Counted from the stretch's first letter, positions 35,805 through 44,233 are shown. The stretch is 64,000 nt of DNA from Mesorhizobium sp. (GCA_004020875.1 SAPZ01000005.1:248001-312000), one strand, 5' to 3'. The notes: generated from the letters alone by a model not told the origin. Numbers and translations are program-made.

Positions 35805-36560
35805 TTACGCCAGCGCCGAGGGTGTCACGCCGGTCAGCCGCCTGCTTTCGCGGATCAGATGCGCCTGGTCGGCATAGCCGGCCTCGATGGCGAGCAGCGC
35901 GGTCGAAGATTCGCCCTGCTGCCGCTGCATGCGCCGGAACCGGTGGAAGCGCAGGATGCGGTCGAGCGTCTTAGGGCCATAGCCGAAAGCGTCCTCGAAG
36001 CGCCGGCGCAGCGTCCGCTCGCTCATATGCAACTGGCGTTGCAGGAACGGAACCAGCGGCGTTTCCGGCGGCAAACCTTCGTCGATGACGTCGAAGGCCC
36101 GGCTCATCTGCGGGTCAAGCACTTCGCGGCCTTCCGTGCGCGCGCCGATCGTCTCCTCCAGGCGCCGAACCAGATCGGTGAGGTTGGGCGTCGCTCTGAT
36201 GCTGTCTGAAAGCTCGCGGCTGCGCGTGCCCCACAATTCCCCGAGGTCAAGTCGTCCGCCCACGATTTCGCTGGCCGGCACGCCTAGCCAGCCCGCCGCC
36301 GCGCCCGCCCGGAAGCGGAAGCCGACGATCACCGCGCCGGCCGGCGGCGTCTCGATCTGCGGCTCCTTGTCCGGCCCCGCAATGCGGAAACGGCCATCGA
36401 TCCATTGCAGATCGATCGTCGCGTCCGGCGTGATGACGATGGGTGGAACGCCGCGTTCGTCCATGCGATGGACCCAGACAGCGGAGAAGGTCTCAGCCAA
36501 CCCGCCGGCAACAGGCCGCTCGCGAAAGAAGCCGGTGGTCTGCGCCAGGACCGGTCTCAT
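35805..36560 (-). CDS. AraC-family transcriptional regulator
   Basis: 251 residues from an ATG at 36560 with GGAGAAGAG just upstream; the frame is open to an ATG at 36647 with a weaker site. The N-terminal domain contains PIVITPDATIDLQWIDGRFR and the C-terminal AraC domain QLHMSERTLRRRFEDAFGYG, then RILRFHRFRRMQRQ and AIEAGYADQAHLIRESRRLT. Divergent from the VOC-family gene, which it may control. Confidence 0.88.
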   Translation of the reverse strand: MRPVLAQTTGFFRERPVAGGLAETFSAVWVHRMDERGVPPIVITPDATIDLQWIDGRFRIAGPDKEPQIETPPAGAVIVGFRFRAGAAAGWLGVPASEIVGGRLDLGELWGTRSRELSDSIRATPNLTDLVRRLEETIGARTEGREVLDPQMSRAFDVIDEGLPPETPLVPFLQRQLHMSERTLRRRFEDAFGYGPKTLDRILRFHRFRRMQRQQGESSTALLAIEAGYADQAHLIRESRRLTGVTPSALA

Positions 36561-36730
36561 CTCTTCTCCGATCTGCTCCGGCGGGGTTGCCGGATCGGTG
36601 CGACGGTCGTTTTGGCCGAAATGTTCAAGGCCGGCCACGTCATCCATGGCAAAACGGATGGAACTTCACGGCGCTCACACGCCCGCATCCGTTGCGACTG
36701 TGGTCACGAATATAGAAAGGAGTGAGAGAA

Positions 36731-37153
36731 ATGAAAGCTCGCATCACCGTATTGACGCTCGGCGTCGACGATCTGGAAGCCTCGCTCAAATTCTATCGCG
36801 ACGGTCTCGGCCTGCCGACCGAGGGCATCATCGGCCGCGAATTCGAGCATGGTGCCGTCGCCTTCTTCAATGTCGCCGGCGGCTTGAAGTTCGCCATCTA
36901 CGAGCGTGCCAGCATCGCCTGGGATGCCACCGTGCCGCAAAGCGGCCGCAGCCCGACCGAATTGACCATCGGACACAATGTCGGCAGCGAGGCCGAGGTC
37001 GACGCGGTGATGGCAGAGGCCGTCAAGGCCGGCGCGCGTGTGGTCAAGCCGGCGCAAAAGACCTTCTGGGGCGGCTATGCCGGCTACTTCCAGGATCCCG
37101 ACGATCACCTGTGGGAGGTCGTCTACAACCCGGCCTTCATCCCCGAGGACTGA
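36731..37153 (+). CDS. VOC (glyoxalase/dioxygenase) superfamily protein
   Basis: 140 residues forming two beta-alpha-beta-beta-beta units: ITVLTLGVDDLEASLKFYRD, GLGLPTEGII, ELTIGHNVGSEAEVD, GAYAGYFQDPDDHLWEVVY-type ending (GGYAGYFQDPDDHLWEVVYN). The final Glu in HLWEV is a likely metal ligand. An AAGGAG site precedes the ATG at 36731. A typical small VOC protein of unknown substrate, often in detoxification. It is followed 34 bp later by a DoxX gene on the same strand. Confidence 0.88.
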   Translation: MKARITVLTLGVDDLEASLKFYRDGLGLPTEGIIGREFEHGAVAFFNVAGGLKFAIYERASIAWDATVPQSGRSPTELTIGHNVGSEAEVDAVMAEAVKAGARVVKPAQKTFWGGYAGYFQDPDDHLWEVVYNPAFIPED

Positions 37154-37187
37154 GCGAGGCGAAGTAGATCTTCGAGGGGAGGTCGCC

Positions 37188-37550
37188 ATGCCTGCTCAAA
37201 CCATTCAAGCGCTTGGCGCTCTCCTCATCGGCGGTGTGTTCGTCTTCGCCGGCATCGAGCATGTCCTCAAATTCGGGGCGATGCGCGACTATCTGGCCGC
37301 GCAGAAATTTCCGGCTCCGGCCTTGATGCTGGCCGCTGGTTCGGGGGTCGAGATCGTTGCCGGTTTCCTGCTTGCTGTTGGCATGGCCCGGCCCTTCGCC
37401 GCCGCCGCGCTGGTCATCTTCACTATGGCGACGAACCTCACGCTGCTGCGTTTCTAGGCGAGCGCGGAGCCGGAGCGCCAGGCGCTGCGCAATGCGTTCC
37501 TGATCAACATTGTCGTCATAGGCGGGCTGCTGCTTGCCGGCACTCACTGA
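37188..37550 (+). pseudogene. DoxX-family membrane protein with internal amber stop
   Basis: The frame starts MPAQTIQALGALLIGGVFVF, then GIEHVLKFGAMRDYLAAQKF, GSGVEIVAGFLLAVGMARPF and FTMATNLTLLRF, and meets TAG at 37455-37457 (codon 90). The same frame continues in phase with ASAEPERQALRNAFLINIV and IGGLLLAGTH to a TGA at 37548, giving the normal 120-residue four-helix DoxX length. A TGG-to-TAG change would explain it. The truncated protein lacks the last helix. Confidence 0.8.
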
Positions 37551-37660
37551 TCAAACGGCAGATCCGGAACGAAGCTTTACGGAAACCATTGTTTTCGCGA
37601 CCGCTTGACCGCCGCCAAGCGAATCCGCACAGTGCGTGCAACCGATCTTGAGAGGCTGTC

Positions 37661-38113
37661 ATGACTCGCTTCGCCCATTCCGCCCTTGCCGCGCTGGTTG
37701 CGCTGTCCACTCCCTTTGCCGCTCCGCTTGGCTTCACCCAGGCGGCGCAGGCCGCCGACCTTTCCGTCTACAGCGGCGACGATGGCAGCGTCTGCGGTGA
37801 GGCATGGGTGCTGAGCAGGATTACCGACCGCTTCTCCTATCAGGTGCATCACGTGCCGCATCTGCCGGATGTGGCGATCACCGATTTCCGCAACATCCGC
37901 CAGCATCGCTATGAGCCGGCGAGCGACGAATGGCCGATCGGCCGCCACTATTGCCGCGCCACCGTCAACCTGTCCGACGGTCGCGACCGCTCGATCTTCT
38001 ATCTGATCGAGGAAGGCCAGGGCTTCGCCTCGATCGGCGACAATGTCGAGTTCTGCGTCTCGGGCTTCGACCGCTGGCTGGTCTATAACGGCCGCTGCCG
38101 CGTGCTGCGGTAG
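37661..38113 (+). CDS. Secreted uncharacterised protein
   Basis: 150 residues with a signal peptide (about 1-32, ending AAQAAD). The mature domain is beta-rich with four cysteines (SVCGEAW, HYCRAT, EFCVSG, GRCRVL) that could form two disulfides. Aromatic-rich blocks such as FSYQVHHVPHLPDVAITDF and WPIGRHYCRATVNLSDGRDR look conserved. I cannot name a family. A large inverted-repeat element begins just after the stop codon. Confidence 0.75.
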   Translation: MTRFAHSALAALVALSTPFAAPLGFTQAAQAADLSVYSGDDGSVCGEAWVLSRITDRFSYQVHHVPHLPDVAITDFRNIRQHRYEPASDEWPIGRHYCRATVNLSDGRDRSIFYLIEEGQGFASIGDNVEFCVSGFDRWLVYNGRCRVLR

Positions 38114-38115
38114 GC

Positions 38116-38251
38116 TGTGTCGATATTCAGGTGATGCCGGCCTGCGAATGCAGGCGTCCTGCGCTTCCGGTGCTCACGTACGTTGAGTACGCTCCGCTCC
38201 GGTTCTCGGGCACCGTCATTCTCGACTCGGCCTGACCTGAATCTCGACACA
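38116..38251. repeat. 136-bp inverted-repeat intergenic element
   Basis: TGTGTCGATATTCAGGT (38116-38132) and ACCTGAATCTCGACACA (38235-38251) are inverted ends matching at 16 of 17 bases. Inside are smaller inverted pairs such as GCCTGCGAATGCAGGC and ACGTACGT-like symmetry. It fills the space between the secreted protein and the convergent sigma-factor gene and looks like a non-coding dispersed repeat that may also terminate transcription from both sides. Confidence 0.7.
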
Positions 38252-38267
38252 CCCGGCACTTCCCTTC

Positions 38268-39518
38268 CTAGGTCAAGTTCAAGCTAGCCCGCGCAAGCAA
38301 CAGCGCGCGTTCCCGCTCATTTCCGGTCAGCTCGGCGGCGCGGCGGAATTCGGCGCGGGCTTGGTCCATCCGTCCGAGCTTCGCCAGAAGATCGCCGCGC
38401 GCCGTGGGCAACAGATGCGTATCCTTGAGCCGCGGTTCGTCCCGCAGCGCGTCGGCGATGGCCAGCCCTTGCTCCGGCCCGAAGGCCATGCCGACCGCGA
38501 CCGCTCTGTTGACCTCGACGATGGGCGAGGGCGCGGCCAGCGCCAGCGCCTGGTAGTAGGCGGCGATGGCGATCCAGTCGGTGTCGGCCGCGCTTACCGC
38601 GCGGGCGTGGCAGGCGGCGATCATCGCCTGCAACTGATAGGGACCGGGTGTCGGCGTCAGCGCCATTGCGCGTGCCAGCCCGTCAAGGCCGCGCCGGATC
38701 AGCGACCAGTCCCAGCGGCCGCGGTCCTGGTCGAGCAAAAGGATCGGATTGCCGGCGCCGTCGATGCGGGCGCCGAAGCGCGAGGCGCTGAGCTCCATCA
38801 GGGATAGCAGTGCGATCGCCTCGGGCTGCTCAGGCATCAGCCCCGCGAGCACGCGGCCGAGGCGCATCGCCTCGTTGCCGAGATCAACGCGCAGCCAGTC
38901 CGGACCGGAGGAAGCGACATAGCCTTCGTTGAAGACCAGGTAGATCACTTCCAGCACGGCGCCCAGGCGCTCGTTCCGCTCTTGCCCGTGCGGCGTCTCG
39001 AAGGCGATGCCGGCGTCGCGCAGCGTTCGCTTGGCGCGCACGATGCGCTGGGCAACGGTTGCTTCGGGCACCAGGAAGGCGCGCGCGATCTCGGTCGTGG
39101 TCAGCCCGCCCAGCATCCGCAGGACAAGTGCGGCGCGCTGTTCGGCCGGCAGCGCGGGATGACAGGCGGTGAAGATCAGCCGCAGCAGGTCGTCGGCGAT
39201 ATCCTCGTCGAGCGCAGCCTCGATGTCGGGCCTCTCGCGCTCCACCTCGGCAAGATCGATCGCCAGCTCGCGGTGCTTGCTGTCGAGCATAACCGTGCGA
39301 CGCAGGCGGTCGAGCGCCCGGTTGGTGGCGACCCGGGTCAGCCAGGCGGCCGGGTTGTCTGGAATGCCGTCGAGCGGCCAGCGTTCCAGCGCCGCCACGA
39401 AAGCATCCTGGACCACCTCTTCGGCCAGCCCGACATCGCGCAGGGTGCGGATGAGCCTGGCGGCGAGCTTCGGCTGCTCGATCCGCCAGACCGCTTCGAC
39501 GATCGCGGCTGCGGTCAA
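38268..39518 (-). CDS. ECF RNA polymerase sigma factor with C-terminal extension (ECF42-like)
   Basis: 416 residues, much longer than a plain ECF sigma factor. Region 2 is seen in VGLAEEVVQDAFVAALERWP and WLTRVATNRALDRLRR, region 4 in LRMLGGLTTTEIARAFLVPE and AQRIVRAKRTLRDAG. The 230-residue extension carries DGAGNPILLLDQDRGRWDW, the kind of motif described for ECF42, and helical repeats. The gene overlaps the YciI-like gene through TTGA, so it starts at TTG 39518. ECF42 factors are typically paired with DGPF/YciI proteins, as here, with no anti-sigma gene nearby. Confidence 0.9.
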   Translation of the reverse strand: MTAAAIVEAVWRIEQPKLAARLIRTLRDVGLAEEVVQDAFVAALERWPLDGIPDNPAAWLTRVATNRALDRLRRTVMLDSKHRELAIDLAEVERERPDIEAALDEDIADDLLRLIFTACHPALPAEQRAALVLRMLGGLTTTEIARAFLVPEATVAQRIVRAKRTLRDAGIAFETPHGQERNERLGAVLEVIYLVFNEGYVASSGPDWLRVDLGNEAMRLGRVLAGLMPEQPEAIALLSLMELSASRFGARIDGAGNPILLLDQDRGRWDWSLIRRGLDGLARAMALTPTPGPYQLQAMIAACHARAVSAADTDWIAIAAYYQALALAAPSPIVEVNRAVAVGMAFGPEQGLAIADALRDEPRLKDTHLLPTARGDLLAKLGRMDQARAEFRRAAELTGNERERALLLARASLNLT

Positions 39519-39919
39519 CTCTTCAGCCCGCTGAAACCTTCGGCCGCCTTCTGGACATCTTCGGGAAAATCGCTCATCTCCTGAACGCGGCGGACCTCGA
39601 TGACGTCATTCTCCCCGGCGGGGCAGCGGCGGGCCCATTCGATAGCCTCCTCGCGCGAACGCACGTCGATCATCCAATAGCCGCCGAGTACTTCATTGAC
39701 CTCCGCGAAGGGGCCGTTGGTGACGGCCGGCTTGCCACCCTTGAAAGACACACGTGCTCCAACGGACGGCGGATGCAGCCCATCGAGCGCAAGCAAGACT
39801 CCGGCCCGCTTCAAATCCTCATTGTATTTCATCATCGCCTGCACCGCCTCTGCGCTCGGCATCACATCGGGAGCCGCGGTCGCATAGCCGCCGGGGATCA
39901 TCAGCATCATGAAGCGCAT
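39515..39919 (-). CDS. YciI-family (DGPF) protein
   Basis: 134 residues starting MRFMMLMIPGGYATAAPDVM. Family features are YNEDLKRAGVLLALDGLHPP, FKGGKPAVTNGPFAEVNEVL and GYWMIDVRSREEAIEWARRC. The DGPF-type domain is a ferredoxin-like fold. It is coupled to the following ECF42-like sigma gene and probably takes part in the same signalling or target system; the exact role is unknown. Confidence 0.9.
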   Translation of the reverse strand: MRFMMLMIPGGYATAAPDVMPSAEAVQAMMKYNEDLKRAGVLLALDGLHPPSVGARVSFKGGKPAVTNGPFAEVNEVLGGYWMIDVRSREEAIEWARRCPAGENDVIEVRRVQEMSDFPEDVQKAAEGFSGLKS

Positions 39920-40045
39920 CAGTATGGTCCTTTCGATTGCGTTGCTTCGATCCTACGACGAACGAGGATCGACGGAATCGACATCGGTGCAAGAATTAGT
40001 TCGATCTATCCTTGGCGCCTTGTCGACCGCGGGACACCGCCGCCG

Positions 40046-40672
40046 TCACGCCCGCACGCCTTGGCCAGATAAATAGGCCGAAATCAGCTCGACGAGCTGC
40101 TTCTGCAGTTCCGGCGCTTCCAGCATGTTGCGGCGCGCCGCGTTATGGATCACGCCCTCGATCGCCGAGGAGAGCACGCGCGCCATCGTCTCGGTATCCT
40201 TGCGGCGCTTGCGGTACTGCGCGACGGCCGCCGTGTAATGTTCGAGATAGCGCGCCTGGAATGAGGCGTGCGCGGCGCGCGAGCCGCGGTCGCCGGGGGC
40301 CTCGTCGAGCAGCACCTGGTGCAGCGTCGGATGGATCGAGTGCGCGCCAATCATGCCGCGCACCAGCTCGCGCGCGAATTGCCTGAGCGGCTTCTCCTCG
40401 GCCGACGCTTCGCGAATCACCGACAGCACATGGTCGAAGTGACGGCGCCGGATTGCTTCGACCAAAGCGAGCTTGTCGGGAAAATATTGATAGAGCGAGC
40501 CGATGCTGACGCCCGCGGCCTCGGCTACCTTGTTGGTGGAGAAGCCGGCCCAGCCGAGCTCGCTCAGAACGTGAGCACCGGCTTCGATGATCGCCTCGAC
40601 GGTGGCGATCGACCGCGCCTGGCGCGGCTGCTTGCGCATGCGCGCGGCCGGCTTTGCAATGCGAGTAGACAT
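40046..40672 (-). CDS. TetR/AcrR-family transcriptional regulator
   Basis: 208 residues with a basic N-terminus (RMRKQPRQARSIATV). The helix-turn-helix is HVLSELGWAGFSTNKVAEAA, then VSIGSLYQYFPDKLALVEAI. The C-terminal domain contains PTLHQVLLDEAP, typical of TetR_C_7-type regulators. No obvious target is adjacent: the upstream side is a 624-bp gap, the downstream side the YciI-sigma pair on the same strand. Confidence 0.9.
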   Translation of the reverse strand: MSTRIAKPAARMRKQPRQARSIATVEAIIEAGAHVLSELGWAGFSTNKVAEAAGVSIGSLYQYFPDKLALVEAIRRRHFDHVLSVIREASAEEKPLRQFARELVRGMIGAHSIHPTLHQVLLDEAPGDRGSRAAHASFQARYLEHYTAAVAQYRKRRKDTETMARVLSSAIEGVIHNAARRNMLEAPELQKQLVELISAYLSGQGVRA

Positions 40673-41296
40673 GCTGGCCCGTCTCCCGAGAATATGAACA
40701 GGATACTCACATTCATTTCACCAACGCAAATGGGGCCGCGAAGATGAGTGCCAGGACCTTACTGAAGAGCCTGCTTGCATACCAAGGCCCCGGCGAATGA
40801 TGAGCTCATGGAGAGGGGGCACGCCCCTCCCTCAGATGCGCGGCAAAGATCCACGGGATGACATGGATATGCGCAAGCCGGCAGAGATCGCCGTCGGCGG
40901 AGCTGGAATATGAGCTCTAAGCTCACTTTCGAACACGCAAGCTTTGACCGTCTTGCACGTCAGGTTCATCTGTAGATGTTTTCGCTGGACAAGATGAGAC
41001 CGGTGTTCGGCAGTGGGTTCTCTATTGTGAGCACTCTGCTCACATTGCGATGCAAAGTTATGCCGCGGATGGATGGATCATCGGGTGATAGAAGCCGCGC
41101 GAAAATCTGTGCGCCGGGCCGTCACTTGGAAAGTGACAGATTCGCTCACAATTTTTCGATGAGATGCATCTTCGTGTAACCAAAATTCAATAACTGAAAA
41201 TCATTGTGTTGCTTCGCTGGCTAGACAGTCGCGAGTCAGATATGCATGAGCATGCCGGGTCACTCACGACCTTAGGCAAAACGCAAGGGGCATCGC
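40673..41296. promoter_or_regulatory. 624-bp intergenic region with a TGTGAGCA palindrome
   Basis: TGTGAGCA (41026-41033) and TGCTCACA (41037-41044) form a perfect 8-bp-arm palindrome with a CTC centre, and a half-site GCTCACAA recurs near 41146. This looks like a repressor or activator operator about 250 bp before the histone-like gene. No protein or RNA gene was recognised elsewhere in the gap. Confidence 0.55.
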
Positions 41297-41692
41297 ATGG
41301 CAAAGACCACAACCAAGGCGCCGGCGGCGAAAGCGCCGGCAAAGAAGCCGGCAGCTAAGGCTGCCGCGAAACCTGCAGCAGTGAAGAAGGCAGCGGCACC
41401 GAAGGCAGCCGCCAAGGCTCCGGCCAAGGCAGCAGCGAAGCCGGCCGCAAAGGCTGCGGCAAAGCCCGCCGCCAAGGCAGCGGCGAAGCCCGCCGCCAAG
41501 GCTCCGGCCAAGGCAGCAGCGAAGCCGGCCGCGAAGGCAGCGGCCAAGCCCGCCGCCAAGCCGGCCGCAAAGCCCGCCGCAAAGGCAGCGGCCAAACCCG
41601 CCGCCAAGGCTCCGCTGAAGGCCGCCGCCGCCAAGGCTCCGGCAGCCGTCAAGAAGGCAGCTCCGGCGAAGAAGCCGGCCGCCAAGAAGTAA
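41297..41692 (+). CDS. Ala/Lys/Pro-rich histone-H1-like protein
   Basis: 131 residues, almost wholly Ala, Lys and Pro, built of tandem AAKPAAK and APAKAAAK units. It has no globular domain and an extreme positive charge, like the C-terminal tail of histone H1 and bacterial H1-like (HC1/AlgP-type) proteins that bind DNA. AAGGGG precedes the ATG, and a strong terminator follows, supporting a real single-gene transcript. The repeat array is prone to length change. A nucleoid role is inferred from composition. Confidence 0.85.
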   Translation: MAKTTTKAPAAKAPAKKPAAKAAAKPAAVKKAAAPKAAAKAPAKAAAKPAAKAAAKPAAKAAAKPAAKAPAKAAAKPAAKAAAKPAAKPAAKPAAKAAAKPAAKAPLKAAAAKAPAAVKKAAPAKKPAAKK

Positions 41693-41801
41693 TCGCGTAG
41701 CTTCGCTTGGCGAACCGCGGCAGGTGAGGGCGGGTGCCACCGGGCACCCCTCTCGCCAATTCGCTGTGACAGCGAGCGGAGTCGGAGCGCACGCTCCTCC
41801 T

Positions 41802-41850
41802 AAAGCCCTCGGAAATTTGCTGCCAGGCAAAACTTTCCGGGGGCTTTTTT
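41802..41850 (+). terminator. Rho-independent terminator after the H1-like gene
   Basis: AAAGCCCTCGGAAA (41802-41815) pairs with TTTCCGGGGGCTTT (41834-41847) at 13 of 14 positions, followed by further Ts. Confidence 0.85.
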
Positions 41851-41961
41851 GTTGCCGCGTCCCGCGCCGGCGGGACGTGTCTAATCCGGATAAGCGTTGC
41901 TGGGCCGTTGCCTGGAGGTTCCATTCGGTCAACAGTGCGGCAAACAACTGGGAAATCGATC

Positions 41962-42558
41962 ATGCCGAAACTGCTCTATGCTTCCACGTCGCCCTACAGC
42001 TCGAAGGTCCGCATGGCGGCCGTCTCCGCCGGCATTGCCATCGAGCTTGTGCCGGTCAAGACGGAGGATAAGCCCGCCGAGCTGATCTCAGCCAATCCGC
42101 TGGGCAAGATTCCGGTGCTGGTGCTGGAGGATGGCCGCTCGATCTATGACAGCCGCGCCATCACCCAATATCTCAACCGGGTGTCGAAGAACGCGCTGTT
42201 TCCGCGCAATCCGGACAAGCGGCTCGATGCGGAAGTTCTCGAGGCGCTGGCCGACGGCATTTGCGACTGCGCGCTATCGATGGTTTATGAGCGGCGCACG
42301 CGGCCCGAGGCGATGGTCTATCAGCCCTGGCTCGACCGCCAGTGGGGCAAGATCACCACCGCGCTCGACCTCATCAACGCCAACCCGCCGAAGCTGCCGA
42401 AGAAGATCACCGCCGGCCACATGGCGCTGCGCGCCACCCTCGGCTATCTGTCGCTGCGCTTTTCGGGCCAATGGGAGAAGGGCCGCAGTCGGCTGGTCCG
42501 CTGGGCCGCGCGCTTCGACGAGAAGTTTCCCGAACTGAAGAGCAGCGTGCCGGGGTGA
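41962..42558 (+). CDS. Glutathione S-transferase family protein
   Basis: 198 residues from the ATG at 41962. The thioredoxin-like domain starts KLLYASTSPYSSKVRMAAV, with the glutathione-contact block NPLGKIPVLVLEDGRSIYDS (cis-Pro and the ES/DS motif). The helical domain follows from about residue 85. The Ser-rich start suggests a Ser or Tyr-type active site rather than Cys. Substrate unknown. Confidence 0.9.
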   Translation: MPKLLYASTSPYSSKVRMAAVSAGIAIELVPVKTEDKPAELISANPLGKIPVLVLEDGRSIYDSRAITQYLNRVSKNALFPRNPDKRLDAEVLEALADGICDCALSMVYERRTRPEAMVYQPWLDRQWGKITTALDLINANPPKLPKKITAGHMALRATLGYLSLRFSGQWEKGRSRLVRWAARFDEKFPELKSSVPG

Positions 42559-42627
42559 GAGGCCGCGCTTGAACGCTCACCCGTTTCCGTGCTGCCTGAG
42601 GCCTCGCCAATTAATGAGGTGGTGAGC

Positions 42628-43005
42628 ATGGCAAAGTCCTCAACCGGCCTCGCGCCCGACCCGATGGTCGAGCGCTTGCGCGCCGCCCTTGGCCGGCGCG
42701 ACTTCACCGAGCAGAAGATGTTCGGCGGCACCTGCTTCATGATCGATGGCAACATGCTGGTCGGCACCTCGAAGCGCGGCCTCCTGGTGCGCGTGGGCAA
42801 GGACGCGCATGCGGCAGCGGCCGCTCGTCCCCATGCGCGCCCGATGGAAATGGGCGGGCGCTCGATGGAAGGCTATCTCCACGTCGGGCCGGAAGGCACG
42901 GCGAGCGAGGCCGAACTCGGCTTCTGGCTCGATCTTGCTTTGACCTTTGTCCAGACACTGCCGCCGAAGGACAAATCCGCCAAGGTCGCAAAGAAGCGCG
43001 CGTAA
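42628..43005 (+). CDS. TfoX/Sxy N-terminal domain protein
   Basis: 125 residues. The pattern VERLRAALGRRDFTEQKMFG, GTCFMIDGNMLVGTSKRGLL and then GRSMEGYLHVGPEG, ELGFWLDLALTFVQTLPPK matches the TfoX N-terminal domain. In gammaproteobacteria TfoX/Sxy helps turn on competence; small stand-alone forms in rhizobia are uncharacterised. The C-terminal tail KDKSAKVAKKRA is basic. Confidence 0.87.
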   Translation: MAKSSTGLAPDPMVERLRAALGRRDFTEQKMFGGTCFMIDGNMLVGTSKRGLLVRVGKDAHAAAAARPHARPMEMGGRSMEGYLHVGPEGTASEAELGFWLDLALTFVQTLPPKDKSAKVAKKRA

Positions 43006-43090
43006 GCCGCTGACTCGCCCCTTTCCGGACGGCGATGTGTCAGTATCGGCTGCGCCGGTGCCGACGAACGCATCGGGCAAGGGGGAAGCG

Positions 43091-43507
43091 ATGGCACTCA
43101 GCGGGCATTGCATGTGCGGAGCGGTCACCTGGAAATATTCCGGCGATATCATCCGCAATCTGGTCTGTCACTGCGCCGATTGCCAGCGTGCCACCTCGTC
43201 GCCCTTCACCGCCTTCCTGGGGCTGGCGCCCGATGAGCTGAACTGGGCCGGCGACATCAAGCACTATGAAAGCAGCACGGACACGTTTCGCGGCTTCTGT
43301 CCGTCCTGTGGCACCAGGCTCTATTTCCGCTCGGCAAGATGGCCGACAGAGATTCACGTTCACGCCGCCACCATGAACGATCCGGGCGACTACCGGCCGG
43401 ACGCTCAGGTCTTCATGCTATCGCGTTTGAAATGGCTGGACCGGCTGCCGTCGATACCCACCCACGATGGCTTCCAGCAGCAGCCGGCGCGTCGGTCGGG
43501 CGCCTGA
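43091..43507 (+). CDS. GFA-family (glutathione-dependent formaldehyde-activating type) protein
   Basis: 138 residues with the zinc-binding cysteines of the family: GHCMCGAVTW, LVCHCADCQRATSSPF and GFCPSCGTRLYFRSA. The fold is a CENP-V/Gfa beta-sandwich. Family members are often annotated as formaldehyde-activating, but most have no proven activity. It lies in a run of three plus-strand genes (GST, TfoX, GFA) closed by a terminator. Confidence 0.92.
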   Translation: MALSGHCMCGAVTWKYSGDIIRNLVCHCADCQRATSSPFTAFLGLAPDELNWAGDIKHYESSTDTFRGFCPSCGTRLYFRSARWPTEIHVHAATMNDPGDYRPDAQVFMLSRLKWLDRLPSIPTHDGFQQQPARRSGA

Positions 43508-43530
43508 CGCCTTTCGACCGGGTCAACAAA

Positions 43531-43557
43531 AAAAGCCGGGCGCAAGGCCCGGCTTTT
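43531..43557. terminator. Bidirectional terminator between GFA gene and porin gene
   Basis: AAAAGCCGGGC (43531-43541) and GCCCGGCTTTT (43547-43557) are exact complements round a 5-base loop. A/T tails on both sides suit termination of both convergent genes. Confidence 0.88.
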
Positions 43558-43579
43558 CCGTGTCGTGGCTTCGAACGAC

Positions 43580-44233
43580 TTAGAACTTCATACCGACGCC
43601 GAAGGTGACGCGGTTGTCGGAAGACTTGACCTTGCCGACATTGTCGAAGTTCTTGCTGCCGTAGTCGGTATAGCGATACTCGACGCGGCCGAACACATTG
43701 TCCGTGATCTTGATGTCGGTGCCGGCGCCGGCCGTCCAGCCGACCATGGCCTTGCTGTCGCTGGTGTTCAGAATGTCGTCGGTGACCTTCTGGTTCTTGG
43801 CGGCCAGACCGCCCGTGCCGTAGAGCAGAATCTCGGGGGTGACGGCATAGCCGAGGCGGGCGCGCAATGAGCCTTCGAGGCCCGACTTGGCGCTGAAGCC
43901 ATTCGAAGAGCCCTTGGTGCCATTATAGCCGAGGTCGGCTTCAGCACCGTAGACGAAGTTCTCCTGCTGCCACTGGTAGCCGCCGAAGACGCCGCCGACA
44001 AAGCCCTTGGTGCCGATATTGGTGCCCTGATCCTTCAGCTTGGCGTGACCGCCGAAGCCATAACCGGCGCTCAGGCCGACATATGGGCCGGCCCAGGACG
44101 CAACCGGAAGCTCGGCAACCGGAGCGGGAGCCGGCGGCTCCTCGGAAACGACGTCGGCCGCAAAGGCGGTACCAGCAAAGGCGAACAGCCCGAGCGCGGC
44201 GGCAAGCGGCGCGAATTTGAGATTGGTCTTCAT
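43580..44233 (-). CDS. Omp25/RopB-like outer-membrane beta-barrel protein
   Basis: 217 residues from the ATG at 44233, which follows AAGGAG. The signal peptide (1-25, ending TAFAAD) precedes a Pro-rich linker (EEPPAPAPVAELP), then an eight-stranded barrel starting WAGPYVGLSAGYGFGG. Later strands are VGGVFGGYQWQQENFVYGAE, GSLRARLGYAVTPEILLYG and VFGRVEYRYTDYGSK. It ends with the barrel-assembly signal VTFGVGMKF. This is the abundant rhizobial porin-like family. Confidence 0.93.
   Translation of the reverse strand: MKTNLKFAPLAAALGLFAFAGTAFAADVVSEEPPAPAPVAELPVASWAGPYVGLSAGYGFGGHAKLKDQGTNIGTKGFVGGVFGGYQWQQENFVYGAEADLGYNGTKGSSNGFSAKSGLEGSLRARLGYAVTPEILLYGTGGLAAKNQKVTDDILNTSDSKAMVGWTAGAGTDIKITDNVFGRVEYRYTDYGSKNFDNVGKVKSSDNRVTFGVGMKF

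Noticed and set aside
40673..41296. Possible tRNA or small RNA in the 624-bp gap
   Set aside because: I looked for cloverleaf arms and a T-loop GGTTCGANTCC-type motif and found none.
41264..41947. Minus-strand frames opposite the H1-like gene (Leu/Gly/Cys-rich)
   Set aside because: Mirror image of the Ala/Lys repeat; the terminator orientation supports the plus-strand gene.
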